Shown here piece by piece: positions 26,214 to 34,780 of a stretch of 40,487 nt of DNA. Source of the stretch: Streptomyces sp. Ru73 (GTDB taxonomy: Bacteria; Actinomycetota; Actinomycetes; Streptomycetales; Streptomycetaceae); assembly GCF_002920575.1 (NCBI RefSeq), contig NZ_PQSQ01000074.1, positions 1-40,487 on the forward strand, given 5' to 3'. Position numbers and translations under genes: made by a program. Every line of letters begins with the position of its first letter. The first letter of the stretch is position 1. The notes under the pieces were generated by a model. It was not told the DNA's origin. It did no database searches and saw only the letters and a list, made by a program, of their open reading frames with translations.

Positions 26214-26477
26214 ATGGAGTTTGCACCGGACGAGCCGCGATGGCGCCAAGTGGCGAGGATCATCCGCGCGCGTATAGAGGACGGCACTTACCCACCCGGT
26301 ACGCGAGTGCCGTCCGTGGCCGAGATGCTGGAGGAATTCGGCATCGCCACGTCCACCGGTCAGAAGGTCCACCGCGGACTGCGTGCCGAGGGGCTGATCC
26401 AGACACAGGTCGGCATGGGCTCCTTCGTGACGAAGAGCGCAGCGGAGAAGCTGGCCGAGAGTCCCCACGACGGGTGA
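26214..26477 (+). CDS. Stand-alone GntR-type winged-helix regulator, copy 1
   Basis: 87 residues, essentially only the GntR DNA-binding domain: PRWRQVARIIRARIEDGTYPPG, VPSVAEMLEEFGIATSTGQKVH, RGLRAEGLIQTQVGMGSFV. There is no effector domain, so ligand control would need a partner. The ATG at 26214 is chosen because homology with copy 2 begins there; the frame is open to 26046. The stop overlaps a GTG of the next gene. Confidence 0.85.
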   Translation: MEFAPDEPRWRQVARIIRARIEDGTYPPGTRVPSVAEMLEEFGIATSTGQKVHRGLRAEGLIQTQVGMGSFVTKSAAEKLAESPHDG

Positions 26478-26530
26478 AGGGCGCCCCGAAGAAACGCTTC
26501 CGTGCGCCTAGGAGGCGTACGGTCCGGCGC

Positions 26531-26794
26531 GTGGACTTCGAACCGGACCGGCCCCGCTGGCGTCAGGTCGCTGACGTACTCCGCAGGCGCATCGCCGACG
26601 GCACTTACACGCCGGGTTCCCGCGTACCGTCCGTCCTGGCTCTCTCGGCAGAGTTCGGCATCGCCACCTCCACTTCCCAAAAGGTGCACCGCAGCCTGCG
26701 CGCGGAGGGCCTGACCCACACCCAACCCGGCGCCGGCACCTTCGTCTCGCAGCGCCCCCCGGAAGACCTCACGCCCACTCCGGCGGACGCATGA
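26531..26794 (+). CDS. Stand-alone GntR-type winged-helix regulator, copy 2
   Basis: 87 residues, a clear paralogue of copy 1: VDFEPDRPRWRQVADVLRRR, DGTYTPGSRVPSV, FGIATSTSQKVHRSLRAEGL, GAGTFVSQ. GTG at 26531 aligns with the start of copy 1. A GTG at 26474 that overlaps copy 1's stop (GTGA) is also in frame and would add 19 basic residues. The stop overlaps the ATG of copy 3. Confidence 0.85.
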   Translation: MDFEPDRPRWRQVADVLRRRIADGTYTPGSRVPSVLALSAEFGIATSTSQKVHRSLRAEGLTHTQPGAGTFVSQRPPEDLTPTPADA

Positions 26795-27090
26795 CCCTGC
26801 CACCGCCACCCGACTTCGACCCCACCCGCCCCAAGTGGACCCAAATCGCCGAAGCCCTCCGCCAACGAATCACCACCGGCGACTACCCACCCCACCACCT
26901 CATCAGCGAGGTCCAGTTCGCGGGAACGAGAGACGCCCACAGGGCTCTCCGCGAGGTCGCTGCAACCGATAGCGGTAAGCGTCACCTGCTACGCATTGTC
27001 CCGCTCGGACTGAGAAGCGGAGCTCACCCGCCGTTTGGCGCGTTCTATTTCGTACCTCGCAGCGGGCCGAATTTCGACGGAGCCCTGTGA
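26791..27090 (+). pseudogene. Damaged third GntR-type copy
   Basis: The first 36 residues follow the paralogues (FDPTRPKWTQIAEALRQRI, TGDYPPHHLISEVQ). Then the helix-turn-helix core is shortened to FAGTRDAHRALREVAAT, missing about ten residues, and the wing (EGL...GMGSFV) is absent. The final 35 or so residues are unrelated, fall where base composition drops, and overlap the end of the convergent immunity gene by 46 bases. An ATGA overlap with copy 2 shows it was once part of the chain. It may still be translated, but DNA binding is unlikely. Confidence 0.6.
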
Positions 27091-27404
27091 TCTCCTTGGT
27101 CTTCGAACCAGGAGCACTTGGGTGCCATCACATAACCTTGCCCGTGGTTGATTACGTAAAGATTCCCGGGCTCGCTGGCGTTGACGCCGCTCGGCAGCAG
27201 CTCCTCCGTTTCGCTTTCATCGGCTTCGGAGATTGTGAGCGTGTCGTAACTGGGGCGTAGCTGCATGAAAGATACCGCAGGGAATAGAATGTCAATTCGT
27301 GTTTCATAGAGCTGCGGGTGAACGCTGCGCAAGAGGAGTGTGGAGTGGCTTACGGAATATTGCCAAACTTGAAACTTGCGCTCCCATGATGCGACTTCTT
27401 TCAT
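27045..27404 (-). CDS. Putative immunity protein for the Rhs/YD toxin
   Basis: 119 residues, unrecognised family. It begins seven bases after the toxin stop on the same strand, is acidic in the middle (SEADESETEELL) and has no signal peptide, all typical of cytoplasmic immunity proteins. By direct count 27241-27360 is 61/120 G+C, against about two thirds or more in the YD-repeat region. It uses CTA, ATT and similar codons that are rare elsewhere here. Role inferred from position and composition. Confidence 0.7.
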   Translation of the reverse strand: MKEVASWERKFQVWQYSVSHSTLLLRSVHPQLYETRIDILFPAVSFMQLRPSYDTLTISEADESETEELLPSGVNASEPGNLYVINHGQGYVMAPKCSWFEDQGDHRAPSKFGPLRGTK

Positions 27405-27411
27405 CGCCTAC

Positions 27412-30400
27412 TCACTTTCCGGGTATTGGCCAGGACTCTGGCTTTGGAATTGTCACTGGCTTGCCGTTTTCGTAAAAGGTGATGCTATCCCAAGTTCGAT
27501 CCTCCAGGCGCACCGCCTTGCCTACGTGGTACATCTCACGCTCGGTTGCGAACCAGTCATCTCCCATTCCTGCCCGATAAGCGTTCATGAATTTCTCTTC
27601 CGCGGTTGCGCCTGAGAATCCGTCCATGGATATGTGAAGTCTGACGTCTGGATTGTGGGCGGCGGCTCGCACCTCTGCTTCCCACGTCTCCCAGTCGTCA
27701 AGGTAGTGGGTGAAATTGTTTCTGTCAGCGAACTCGCGTAGGCCGTGTTCCCTGATTCCTAGTGCGACGTCTTTCGGGCAGCCCGAAAGGCCAAGAGGGT
27801 CAATGAACGCGAAAGGGTTATTGACGTAGGCGACTGGGTTTGGTCCAGGTTGCAGACCGAGAGGGTCGGGGCTTACGTAGTGACAGGTTGCGGGATCATA
27901 GTATCTATGATGGTTGTAGTGGAGCCCGGTTTCCGGGTCGAAGTATTGGCCCGGGAAGCGGAGTGGGGTGTAGGCCGTTGCGTCGCTCGGCCAGGTGGTG
28001 GTTCCCCAGAGGGTGGTGCGCGTGCGCCAGGCTATTTCGCCTTCGGGGGAGACCAGTTCGGTGGGGGTGCCGACCAGGTCGGTGATGATGGCGAAGAAGC
28101 GGGAGTCGATTTCGTGTTGCGGGGCCTCGGCCGCACTTATCCGTTCCGTCTGGGCGATGGGGGCGAGGCCGTTGTGGTCCCAGGTGAGCGTGACCGCGGG
28201 GGTCGTGTCACCCGTTGAGATCGTCTGCTCGGTGAGGGTCGTGCCGTCCCAGGTGAAGGACACCTGCTCGAGGACGGTTTCGCCGTCCGGGGACAGGCGT
28301 TGTTTCGCGGTGCGGCGGCCGAGGGGGTCGTAGAGGTAGCGCCAGGTGGTGCCGTCGGGGGTGACGACGGACGTCAGACGGTCTTCGGTGTCCCAGGTGT
28401 AGTGCCAGGTTTCGCGCTTGCCGGAGAGGTGGCGCTTCTGGCGCAGAGTCAGGCGGCCTGCCTCGTCGTGTTCGTAGCGGATGCGGCCGGCTTGGGTGAG
28501 GCGGGTGCCGTTGTACGAGCGGGGGCCGGTCGCTTCCGCGCTGGCGTGCTCGCGGGGCCAATCGGCGTGGGTCTGGTTGCCGGCCTCGTCGTAGGCGTAG
28601 GTCTCGGTCCAGTTGTGTGCGGAGACCTGCGTGACGCGGCCCACGGGGTCGAGGGCGAAGCGGCGGGGGCCGTTCAGCAGGTCGTCGATGCCGGTGAGGT
28701 AGCCGTCGGGGCGGTAGGAGTACGCCCTTTGCTGGAGGGGCTCGGGGCCGGTAGGCGCGGCTTCCGAGGCGCCCGGGCCGCCGCCGTACAGAGACTGGGA
28801 GGTCAGCCGCCCCGTCACGTCCCAGGACTGGTGGAGGGTGATCAGGCCGTCGGTGAGGGTACGGGTGAGCTCCTGGCCCGTCGCGTCGTGGGTGAAATCG
28901 AGGGTGCGGCCGGAGGTCGTGAGGGATGTGCGGTTGCCGGCCGCGTCGTAGGCGTACGTCGCGATCGCGCCGGACGGAGTCGTACGTCGTACGCGGCGAC
29001 CCAGTTCGTCGTACGCGTAGGACATCGTGCGGCCGTTGACGGTTTCGGCTGTGATGCGGCCGAGTGCGTCGCGGGCCCAAGAGACCTCGCAGTCCGGCGT
29101 CGCCGCGGTCAGCGGGCGGCCGTTCGGGTCGTGGGTGTAGCGGGTGGTCACGCCGTCGGCCGTGCGCTTGGCCGTTGTGCGGCCGAGTTTGTCGTACTGG
29201 TAGACCGTCGTGTGGCCGAGGGGGCTGGTCCGGGCAGCGAGGCGGCCGGCCAGGTCGCGGTCGTACGTCACCTGGCGGCCGTCGAAGTCTGTCTCCGACA
29301 GCAACAGGCCCGCCGGGTCGTAGGCGTACGACCACTCCAGGCCCTGGGGGTTGGTGACCTTGGTCAGCTGGAGCTGGGCGTTGTAGGTGAACGTGTGGCG
29401 GACGCCGTTCGGGTCGGTGCGGCCGGTGAGCAGGTCGAAGTGGGTGTACTCGTAGCGGGTGACGCCGCCGTTCGCATCGGTGTGGGTGAGGCAGTTGCCT
29501 TCGCCGTCGTACGTCCAGGACTCGGTCGTGCCATCGGGGGCCGTGCGGCGGGCCAGATGGCCTTCGACGGTCCACTCGTAGTGCGTGGTCGCGCCGAGGG
29601 GGTCGGTTTGGGACACGACGCGGCCGAAGGCGTCACGGACGTAGGTGGTCGTGGCACCGAGCGGGTCGGTGACGGCGGTCGGGAGGCCGTACGCGTCGCA
29701 GCGGACACGAGTGGTGTGTCCTCTCGCGTCGGTGACCCCCGACAGGTGGCCCCGTTCGTCGTACGTGAAGGTGGTGGTGGCCCCGGACGGGTCGGTGGCC
29801 GACGTGCGGCGGCCCGCCTCGTCGTACGCCTGACGCCAGACGGCACCGTCCGGGGCGACGACCTCGGTGGGAAGGTCGAGGTCGTTGTACGTGGCGGTTG
29901 CGCGGGTGCCGTCGGGCCGGATGACGCAGGCGAGTGCACCGCCGGCGGTGTATTCGTACGCGGTGGTGTTGCCCAGCGGGTCGGTGACCGACAGCACCCG
30001 GTTCCGCTGGTCGCGTTCGGTGCGGGTGACACCGCCCGTCGGGCTGATCTCGGCGACGATCTGAGTGCGGTCGTTGACGAGAAAGCGGGTGGTGTGACCG
30101 AGCGAGTCCGTGACCGAGGTGATGCGGTGTCCCGTGGCCTCGTCGACTTCGTCGTAGCGGAACGTGTTCCGCATGTGACCTGCCTCGCCGGACTGGAAGA
30201 CACAGCGGTGGCGGTCGTCGTACTCGTAGTCGAACCGGGAACCGTTCGTGTCGGTCCACGAGGTGATGCGGTGCTCGTCGTCGTAGCCGTACCGCAGGGG
30301 GACACCGGTGGAACCGGTCACCTCCGCCAGGTTGCCGTCTGTGTAGCCGTACCGGATGACGTCGACGCCCTCGTCCGCCGTGTCTCCGGTGCCCACGAGG

Positions 30401-32259
30401 GTGAGGGCAGTGATACGGTCTCCGCCCGTGCTGATCCGGACCCGGTAGCCGCCGCTGTGAGCGATCTCCGAGGGGGCGCCTTCCGTGTCGTACGCGAAGG
30501 TCAGCCAGTGGCCGCCGCGGTGCGAGACCTGTTCCAGCAGGGCGATGCCGTCCGCGGCGCCATCGGCGGGCGGGGAGAAGAACCAGGTGCGGCCGGTGGC
30601 CGGATCGGTGACGACGTAACCACCATCGGCTTCACGCTCCAGGGGCCAGGCGTCTCCGTCCTCGGAACAGGTGGGAACACCCGGAACGGGATGCGGGTAG
30701 GACAGCATGGAGCCGTCTTCGCGCACGAAGATGACGCCCCGGGCGTCGATCTCCAGGCGCACGTCCACGGTGGAGGTCCACGACGGTCCGAACCAGCGCC
30801 CGGCGCGGTACGAAGACTCGAAGGTACGGCGGAAGACCAGCGGCAGACCGGCGGCCGGCAGACTCAGGTCCGTCTGCGGCAGCACCATCCGGCCGGTGGC
30901 CATGTCGACCGGGTCTTTCAGGCAGACCTTCTGGTCGTCGGCGCGACCCCCTGCTCCCTCGTCGGCATCGTCCAAGTGGCGGCGCGCCGAGCTCTCTCCG
31001 GCCTCCTCGGCCCCCTCGCGCAACGCGCGGCCGCCACCGTGTTCCATGGCGTCCTCGGCGACATGCGCCGCTGCCCTGCCCGTGCGGGACGCGCCGCTCG
31101 CCGCCGCGCCCGCGCCGCCCGTGAGGACGTCCACGACGGCGTCGAATGCCAGCCGGCCCTTGGCCTCCGACGCGTCATGGCTCCAGCCCGTGCCGATGAG
31201 CGCGGCGGGGAGCCGCTCCGGGTGGTTCGCCATGCCGACCAGGCCGGCGGCCGTGGAATTCAGTGACATGGCGAATTCGGACGGATGGGAAATGTTGTAG
31301 GAGTCCATCGGCGTGAGGGAGCGGGCGAAGGACACCATGCCGAAAGCGCCCTTCGCGAAGCCCCCCTGGAAGTGCAGGAGCTCCATCGGCGCGCTCTCGA
31401 TCTTGTCGTACGCCTCCATGCCCAGCCGGTCCGTGAACTCCGGCTTTTCCGGGGCGTGGGCGAGGGCGGCGTCGACCGAGGTCACCGCGTGGGCGCCGGC
31501 CGTGTTGCGCTGCTTGCGTGCCTGGTCGAGCTTGTCCTGGGCGGCGTCGCGCAGGGCCTTGCCCGGGTCGTGGGTGAAGTCGCCCGGGTCGGTGGGGCGC
31601 TTGCCCGGATCCTTGCCCGCGTCCTGCGCGTCCTTGTAACTCTGCAGGTCCTTCTCGTACGCGGCCACGTCCTTCGCGTGCGCGGTACGCGCCCTGGCGG
31701 TGGCCTCCTGGCCCTTCTTGTACTCGTCGATCGCGGCCTTGGCCTGCTCCTGGGCCCACTCGACGGTGTCCGCGAAGTCGGACAGCGCCTTGGCCGCCTT
31801 CTCGCAGGCGTCGGCGGCGTGCGCCCACTTGGTGGGGTGCATCGCGAACTTCTTGCGGAACGCGTCGGCGGCCTGGCCGCGCCACTCACCGGAGTCCAGC
31901 TGCCGCATGCCGGAGGCGACCTTGTCGAACGCCTTCTGGAAGTCGGTGAGGTGCTTGGCCGTGGCGCGGATCTTGCTCACGCTGCCGTGAACCAGCTTCT
32001 TCGGGTCCTCGGTCTCGCCGAGGTCCCACTCGTCGACCTCGGCGCCGAGGCGGTTGGCGACCGAGTCGCCCTTGCTGCGCACCCAGTCGGCGCCGCTGTC
32101 CCAGCCGGCCTCGTCCATGGTGTGGGCCAGCCGGTCGCTGTAGTGGTCGATGCCCCTGCCGATGGCCTTCTGGCCGTCCTCGTACGCGTCGCCGATCTTG
32201 TCGGCGACATCGTTCACGCCGTCCTTGACGCCGTCCGGTATCCAGTCGTCCCAGGCCAT
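27412..32259 (-). CDS. WXG/DUF6531/YD-repeat polymorphic toxin (Rhs family)
   Basis: 1615 residues. About 90-190: a WXG100-like four-helix region with EWRGQ (Trp126-x-Gly128). About 448-525: DUF6531, beginning KDPVDMATGRMVLPQTDL. About 620-1380: many YD repeats (for example YDELGRRVRRTTPSGAIATY). About 1430-1491: the RHS core end RFPGQYFDPETGLHYNHHRYY, finishing PFAFIDPLGL. About 1492-1615: a variable tip with LREFADRNNF, LHISMDGF, EMYHVG and ITFYENGKP. The tip vaguely recalls a domain called polymorphic toxin type 27, unverified. The WXG part suggests ESX/type VII-linked export; the cage would enclose the tip. The ATG shares one base with the upstream stop (TGATG). Tip and immunity are low in G+C. 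Confidence 0.92.
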   Translation of the reverse strand: MAWDDWIPDGVKDGVNDVADKIGDAYEDGQKAIGRGIDHYSDRLAHTMDEAGWDSGADWVRSKGDSVANRLGAEVDEWDLGETEDPKKLVHGSVSKIRATAKHLTDFQKAFDKVASGMRQLDSGEWRGQAADAFRKKFAMHPTKWAHAADACEKAAKALSDFADTVEWAQEQAKAAIDEYKKGQEATARARTAHAKDVAAYEKDLQSYKDAQDAGKDPGKRPTDPGDFTHDPGKALRDAAQDKLDQARKQRNTAGAHAVTSVDAALAHAPEKPEFTDRLGMEAYDKIESAPMELLHFQGGFAKGAFGMVSFARSLTPMDSYNISHPSEFAMSLNSTAAGLVGMANHPERLPAALIGTGWSHDASEAKGRLAFDAVVDVLTGGAGAAASGASRTGRAAAHVAEDAMEHGGGRALREGAEEAGESSARRHLDDADEGAGGRADDQKVCLKDPVDMATGRMVLPQTDLSLPAAGLPLVFRRTFESSYRAGRWFGPSWTSTVDVRLEIDARGVIFVREDGSMLSYPHPVPGVPTCSEDGDAWPLEREADGGYVVTDPATGRTWFFSPPADGAADGIALLEQVSHRGGHWLTFAYDTEGAPSEIAHSGGYRVRISTGGDRITALTLVGTGDTADEGVDVIRYGYTDGNLAEVTGSTGVPLRYGYDDEHRITSWTDTNGSRFDYEYDDRHRCVFQSGEAGHMRNTFRYDEVDEATGHRITSVTDSLGHTTRFLVNDRTQIVAEISPTGGVTRTERDQRNRVLSVTDPLGNTTAYEYTAGGALACVIRPDGTRATATYNDLDLPTEVVAPDGAVWRQAYDEAGRRTSATDPSGATTTFTYDERGHLSGVTDARGHTTRVRCDAYGLPTAVTDPLGATTTYVRDAFGRVVSQTDPLGATTHYEWTVEGHLARRTAPDGTTESWTYDGEGNCLTHTDANGGVTRYEYTHFDLLTGRTDPNGVRHTFTYNAQLQLTKVTNPQGLEWSYAYDPAGLLLSETDFDGRQVTYDRDLAGRLAARTSPLGHTTVYQYDKLGRTTAKRTADGVTTRYTHDPNGRPLTAATPDCEVSWARDALGRITAETVNGRTMSYAYDELGRRVRRTTPSGAIATYAYDAAGNRTSLTTSGRTLDFTHDATGQELTRTLTDGLITLHQSWDVTGRLTSQSLYGGGPGASEAAPTGPEPLQQRAYSYRPDGYLTGIDDLLNGPRRFALDPVGRVTQVSAHNWTETYAYDEAGNQTHADWPREHASAEATGPRSYNGTRLTQAGRIRYEHDEAGRLTLRQKRHLSGKRETWHYTWDTEDRLTSVVTPDGTTWRYLYDPLGRRTAKQRLSPDGETVLEQVSFTWDGTTLTEQTISTGDTTPAVTLTWDHNGLAPIAQTERISAAEAPQHEIDSRFFAIITDLVGTPTELVSPEGEIAWRTRTTLWGTTTWPSDATAYTPLRFPGQYFDPETGLHYNHHRYYDPATCHYVSPDPLGLQPGPNPVAYVNNPFAFIDPLGLSGCPKDVALGIREHGLREFADRNNFTHYLDDWETWEAEVRAAAHNPDVRLHISMDGFSGATAEEKFMNAYRAGMGDDWFATEREMYHVGKAVRLEDRTWDSITFYENGKPVTIPKPESWPIPGK

Positions 32260-32993
32260 CAGTTGTTGCGTCCCCCGTGCTCAGTGCTGCTGTCCCCGTG
32301 CCTGGCGCCGTCCCCGTGCTCGGCGCCGCCCCCGTGCCCCCCGGGGCCGCCGCCGTCGGGCTGCTCGTCAGGGGCCAGGTCGTCGACCGCGGCCCGGTAC
32401 TCGTCCCCGTAACCGGCGGCTTCCGCGTACGCGCCGTACTGCGTGCCGATCATGCCGCCGGAACCGAGGTCGTGTGCCGTGGCCTTCCACGTGTCCTCGA
32501 TGTTCTGCTGCGCCTCCAGGGCGGACCTGGCGCTGTAGTCGGGGTTGGCCAGGTTGTGGATCGGGTTGTCCTCGAAGGTGTCGCCCCAGCTGCGCTTTAC
32601 GGCTTCCTCCTCGGACAGGTGAGGGTTGCCCATCGCGGCCGTCCAGCCGACCTTCAGCGTGCCCTTGATGTAGTCGTCCGCCTCGTGCAGGAGCCCCGCC
32701 GAGAGGCCCGCGCGGTCGGCGAAGTCCAGGGCTTCCTTCACGAGGGAGCGCACGCCCCACTCCCAGCGTTCGCAGAACGACGCGAACTTCGCGGTGAGAT
32801 CGGCGTAACCGGTCTCCATGCCGGTCAGGGCGAGGTCGGCGAAGCCGCGGCCGACCTCCGCGCTGCCCGCCTGGCCGACCTCCTGCAGTTCGTCGATGGC
32901 GCCGTTGATGCCGTCGGTGATCTTCTTGATGGCGGACGGCGAGACGTGGAGGTCCCTCAGCTCGTCGCTCATCTCGGGCTGCGGGCCGCTCAT
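32259..32993 (-). CDS. Helical ESX-associated-like partner of the toxin
   Basis: 244 residues, no family firmly recognised. The first 110 residues look like a long helical hairpin (SAIKKITDGINGAIDELQEV; then FASFCERWEWGVRSLVKEAL), similar in layout to WXG/ESAT-6-like and LXG-type targeting partners. A middle region follows (NPHLSEEEAVKRSWGDTF), and a Gly/His-rich hydrophilic tail. It overlaps both neighbours (ATGA with the SseB gene, TGATG with the toxin), so stoichiometric co-expression is likely. Probable chaperone or co-secreted partner, by inference. Confidence 0.78.
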   Translation of the reverse strand: MSGPQPEMSDELRDLHVSPSAIKKITDGINGAIDELQEVGQAGSAEVGRGFADLALTGMETGYADLTAKFASFCERWEWGVRSLVKEALDFADRAGLSAGLLHEADDYIKGTLKVGWTAAMGNPHLSEEEAVKRSWGDTFEDNPIHNLANPDYSARSALEAQQNIEDTWKATAHDLGSGGMIGTQYGAYAEAAGYGDEYRAAVDDLAPDEQPDGGGPGGHGGGAEHGDGARHGDSSTEHGGRNN

Positions 32994-33793
32994 GCGGTCG
33001 TCCCTCCGTCGCCCGCGCCGGTGGCCCGGTCCGGTGCCGAGGCCCCGGCGTCGGCCTCGGTAGTGGCAGCGGTGGCGGCCTCGTCCTCGGCAGCGGCGGC
33101 CGCCGCGAGCGCCTCGCCGTTCTCCCCGTCGAGGGCCGCCTCGTCCGGGACGATGCCGAGTACCGGCGGGAACATGACGCAGCCGCCCGTTTCCGCGTCC
33201 GCGACGTCCAGGGCCACGCCCGTCGGCCGGCCGGTCGCAGGAATCACCACGTCCAGCAGGCGGGCGCCGTACACGGAGAGGAACTCCAGGCCGTCCGCGG
33301 GCGGCGGCTCCCAGCCGGCCGCGACGGCGAAACGGGCGAGAGCCGCCTCGTCGCTGAAGGCGTAGATCCAGCGGATGCCGCCGTAGGTCGCGGTCATGAG
33401 GTCCCCGTCGAGGGACGGGACGAGAACGGCCGTACGGCGGAACTCACCCAGTCGCGCGGCGAAGGCCCGCTTCTCGCGGGTGACCGTTTCTTCGGTCGGG
33501 GTGCCGCCCGGGGCCGATGGCTCCTGGGCCTCGGGAGCGGATTGCCCGGGCGCGGCGTCGGGGCGGTGGGCCGCCGTCCCGTCGTGGTCCTGCGACAGCT
33601 GCGTTTGCGGTTCCTGCTGCGTACGGTGCGCCTGCGTCCGCTCTTCGTCCGTACCGGCGGCAGGCGCGTCGGCCGTCCGCTGCTCCCGCGCTACTGCCTC
33701 GGCATCGGCCTGGCGCAGCAGGTCCTGCAGCCGCGGTCGGCGTCCTGCCCCCTCATCAGCACCTGCGGTGTCCCCCGCCCCACTGGAACTCAT
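32990..33793 (-). CDS. SseB-domain protein
   Basis: 267 residues. Residues about 1-105 are a hydrophilic, low-complexity Gln/Thr/Ala-rich segment. Residues about 108-220 match the SseB N-terminal domain pattern (FRRTAVLVPSLDGDLMTATYGG, IRWIYAFSDEAALARFAVAAG, VVIPATGRPTGVALDVAD). A tail of alternating Ala/Glu follows. Such proteins recur beside WXG and toxin genes in actinobacteria. The stop overlaps the start of the partner gene (ATGA). First gene of the toxin operon unless the lipoprotein 75 bases upstream belongs to it. Confidence 0.82.
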   Translation of the reverse strand: MSSSGAGDTAGADEGAGRRPRLQDLLRQADAEAVAREQRTADAPAAGTDEERTQAHRTQQEPQTQLSQDHDGTAAHRPDAAPGQSAPEAQEPSAPGGTPTEETVTREKRAFAARLGEFRRTAVLVPSLDGDLMTATYGGIRWIYAFSDEAALARFAVAAGWEPPPADGLEFLSVYGARLLDVVIPATGRPTGVALDVADAETGGCVMFPPVLGIVPDEAALDGENGEALAAAAAAEDEAATAATTEADAGASAPDRATGAGDGGTTA

Positions 33794-33868
33794 GCGTCAC
33801 ATGTTCGCACTCGCATCTGACAGCGTGCCAAGGGCATTCCGAGCCGACGGGGGCGGAGAAACAGCCCG

Positions 33869-34654
33869 TCACTTCCACTCCACGTCGACGTCCTTCGTGT
33901 CGATGTGCATGCCGAGGGGGACGCGCCAGGCGGCTACGCAGATCTTCCAGGCGTGCTTCTTCGATTCGCCGGCGGGGATCGGGGCCGGGAGGTCGCGGGT
34001 CGTCTTGCGGGTGTCCCAGTCGATGCCCAGGCCGCCGATGATGTGGGTCTTGAAGGTGAGGGTGCCGGACCGTACGGGGCGGCCGCCGGTGTTGCGGAAG
34101 CGCAGGGTGACCTTTTCGCACCAGCGGTCGTCGGTGTCGGTCAGATCCGGGGCGGAGACTTTGAGGAGGGCGGGGGAGTCGTCGTCGGGTGAGGGGGAGT
34201 GGGGAGGGGGAGAGGTCGTGCCGTTGCCATCGCCATCGCCGTTGCCGGACGGGGGATGGGGGCGGTCCGAGGGTTCCGGGGCGTCCGGAGGGGGCTCGTG
34301 GGTTGCTCCGTCGCCCGGTGCGGCGGGTGAGTGGCCGTCAGGCGCGCCGGGGGAGGCCGCTGAGCCCGGAGAGCCGGCGTCACGGCCCGTGTCACCGCCA
34401 CCGCCACCGGTGCCTCTGTCACCGCCACCGGTGCGACTGTCGCCGGTATCACCGCCACCGGCACCGGCACCGCCGTCCAATGGTGTCAGGGTGACGTCAT
34501 CCGTCGGCGCCACCGGCTCGGCCGGGGCCCGGCTGGTGTCGGACGGGCCCATCGCGACGTAGCCCTGTTGGTTCTCGCCGCCGCCGCAGGCGGCCAGCAG
34601 GGCAGCCAGTAACAGCAACACACCCGTCGACGCGCCAACTGTCGTCCGTCGCAT
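33869..34654 (-). CDS. Secreted lipoprotein with C-terminal beta-rich domain
   Basis: 261 residues. A signal peptide ends in a lipobox LLAAC (Cys23), so the protein should be diacylated and anchored outside. Residues about 60-160 are a Gly/Pro/Ser/Asp linker. The last 95 residues are a compact domain with two cysteines (RWCEKV, KICVAA) and alternating strands (VTLRFRNTGGRPVRSGTLTF) resembling an Ig-like or carbohydrate-binding sandwich. Function unknown. It is on the strand of the toxin operon, 75 bases ahead of the SseB gene. Confidence 0.85.
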   Translation of the reverse strand: MRRTTVGASTGVLLLLAALLAACGGGENQQGYVAMGPSDTSRAPAEPVAPTDDVTLTPLDGGAGAGGGDTGDSRTGGGDRGTGGGGGDTGRDAGSPGSAASPGAPDGHSPAAPGDGATHEPPPDAPEPSDRPHPPSGNGDGDGNGTTSPPPHSPSPDDDSPALLKVSAPDLTDTDDRWCEKVTLRFRNTGGRPVRSGTLTFKTHIIGGLGIDWDTRKTTRDLPAPIPAGESKKHAWKICVAAWRVPLGMHIDTKDVDVEWK

Positions 34655-34780
34655 CGGGCCAGTGTTGCTGACGGGGCGTCAGGTGTACAGGCGTGCGACG
34701 GGGAAAGAAGCAGGGGAGAGCGAGGGCGTGGTTCTGCCCCGGGCCGGGAGCTTCCCTGGTGCCCGGGGGGCGTCGCGTCG

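Noticed and set aside
28300..31266. Long plus-strand frame opposite the YD-repeat region
   Set aside because: Its apparent repeats (V, G, R, A) are only the complement of the YD repeats.
27045..33793. Conventional insertion sequence or transposase around the toxin operon
   Set aside because: No transposase frame or terminal inverted repeats were found at either side.
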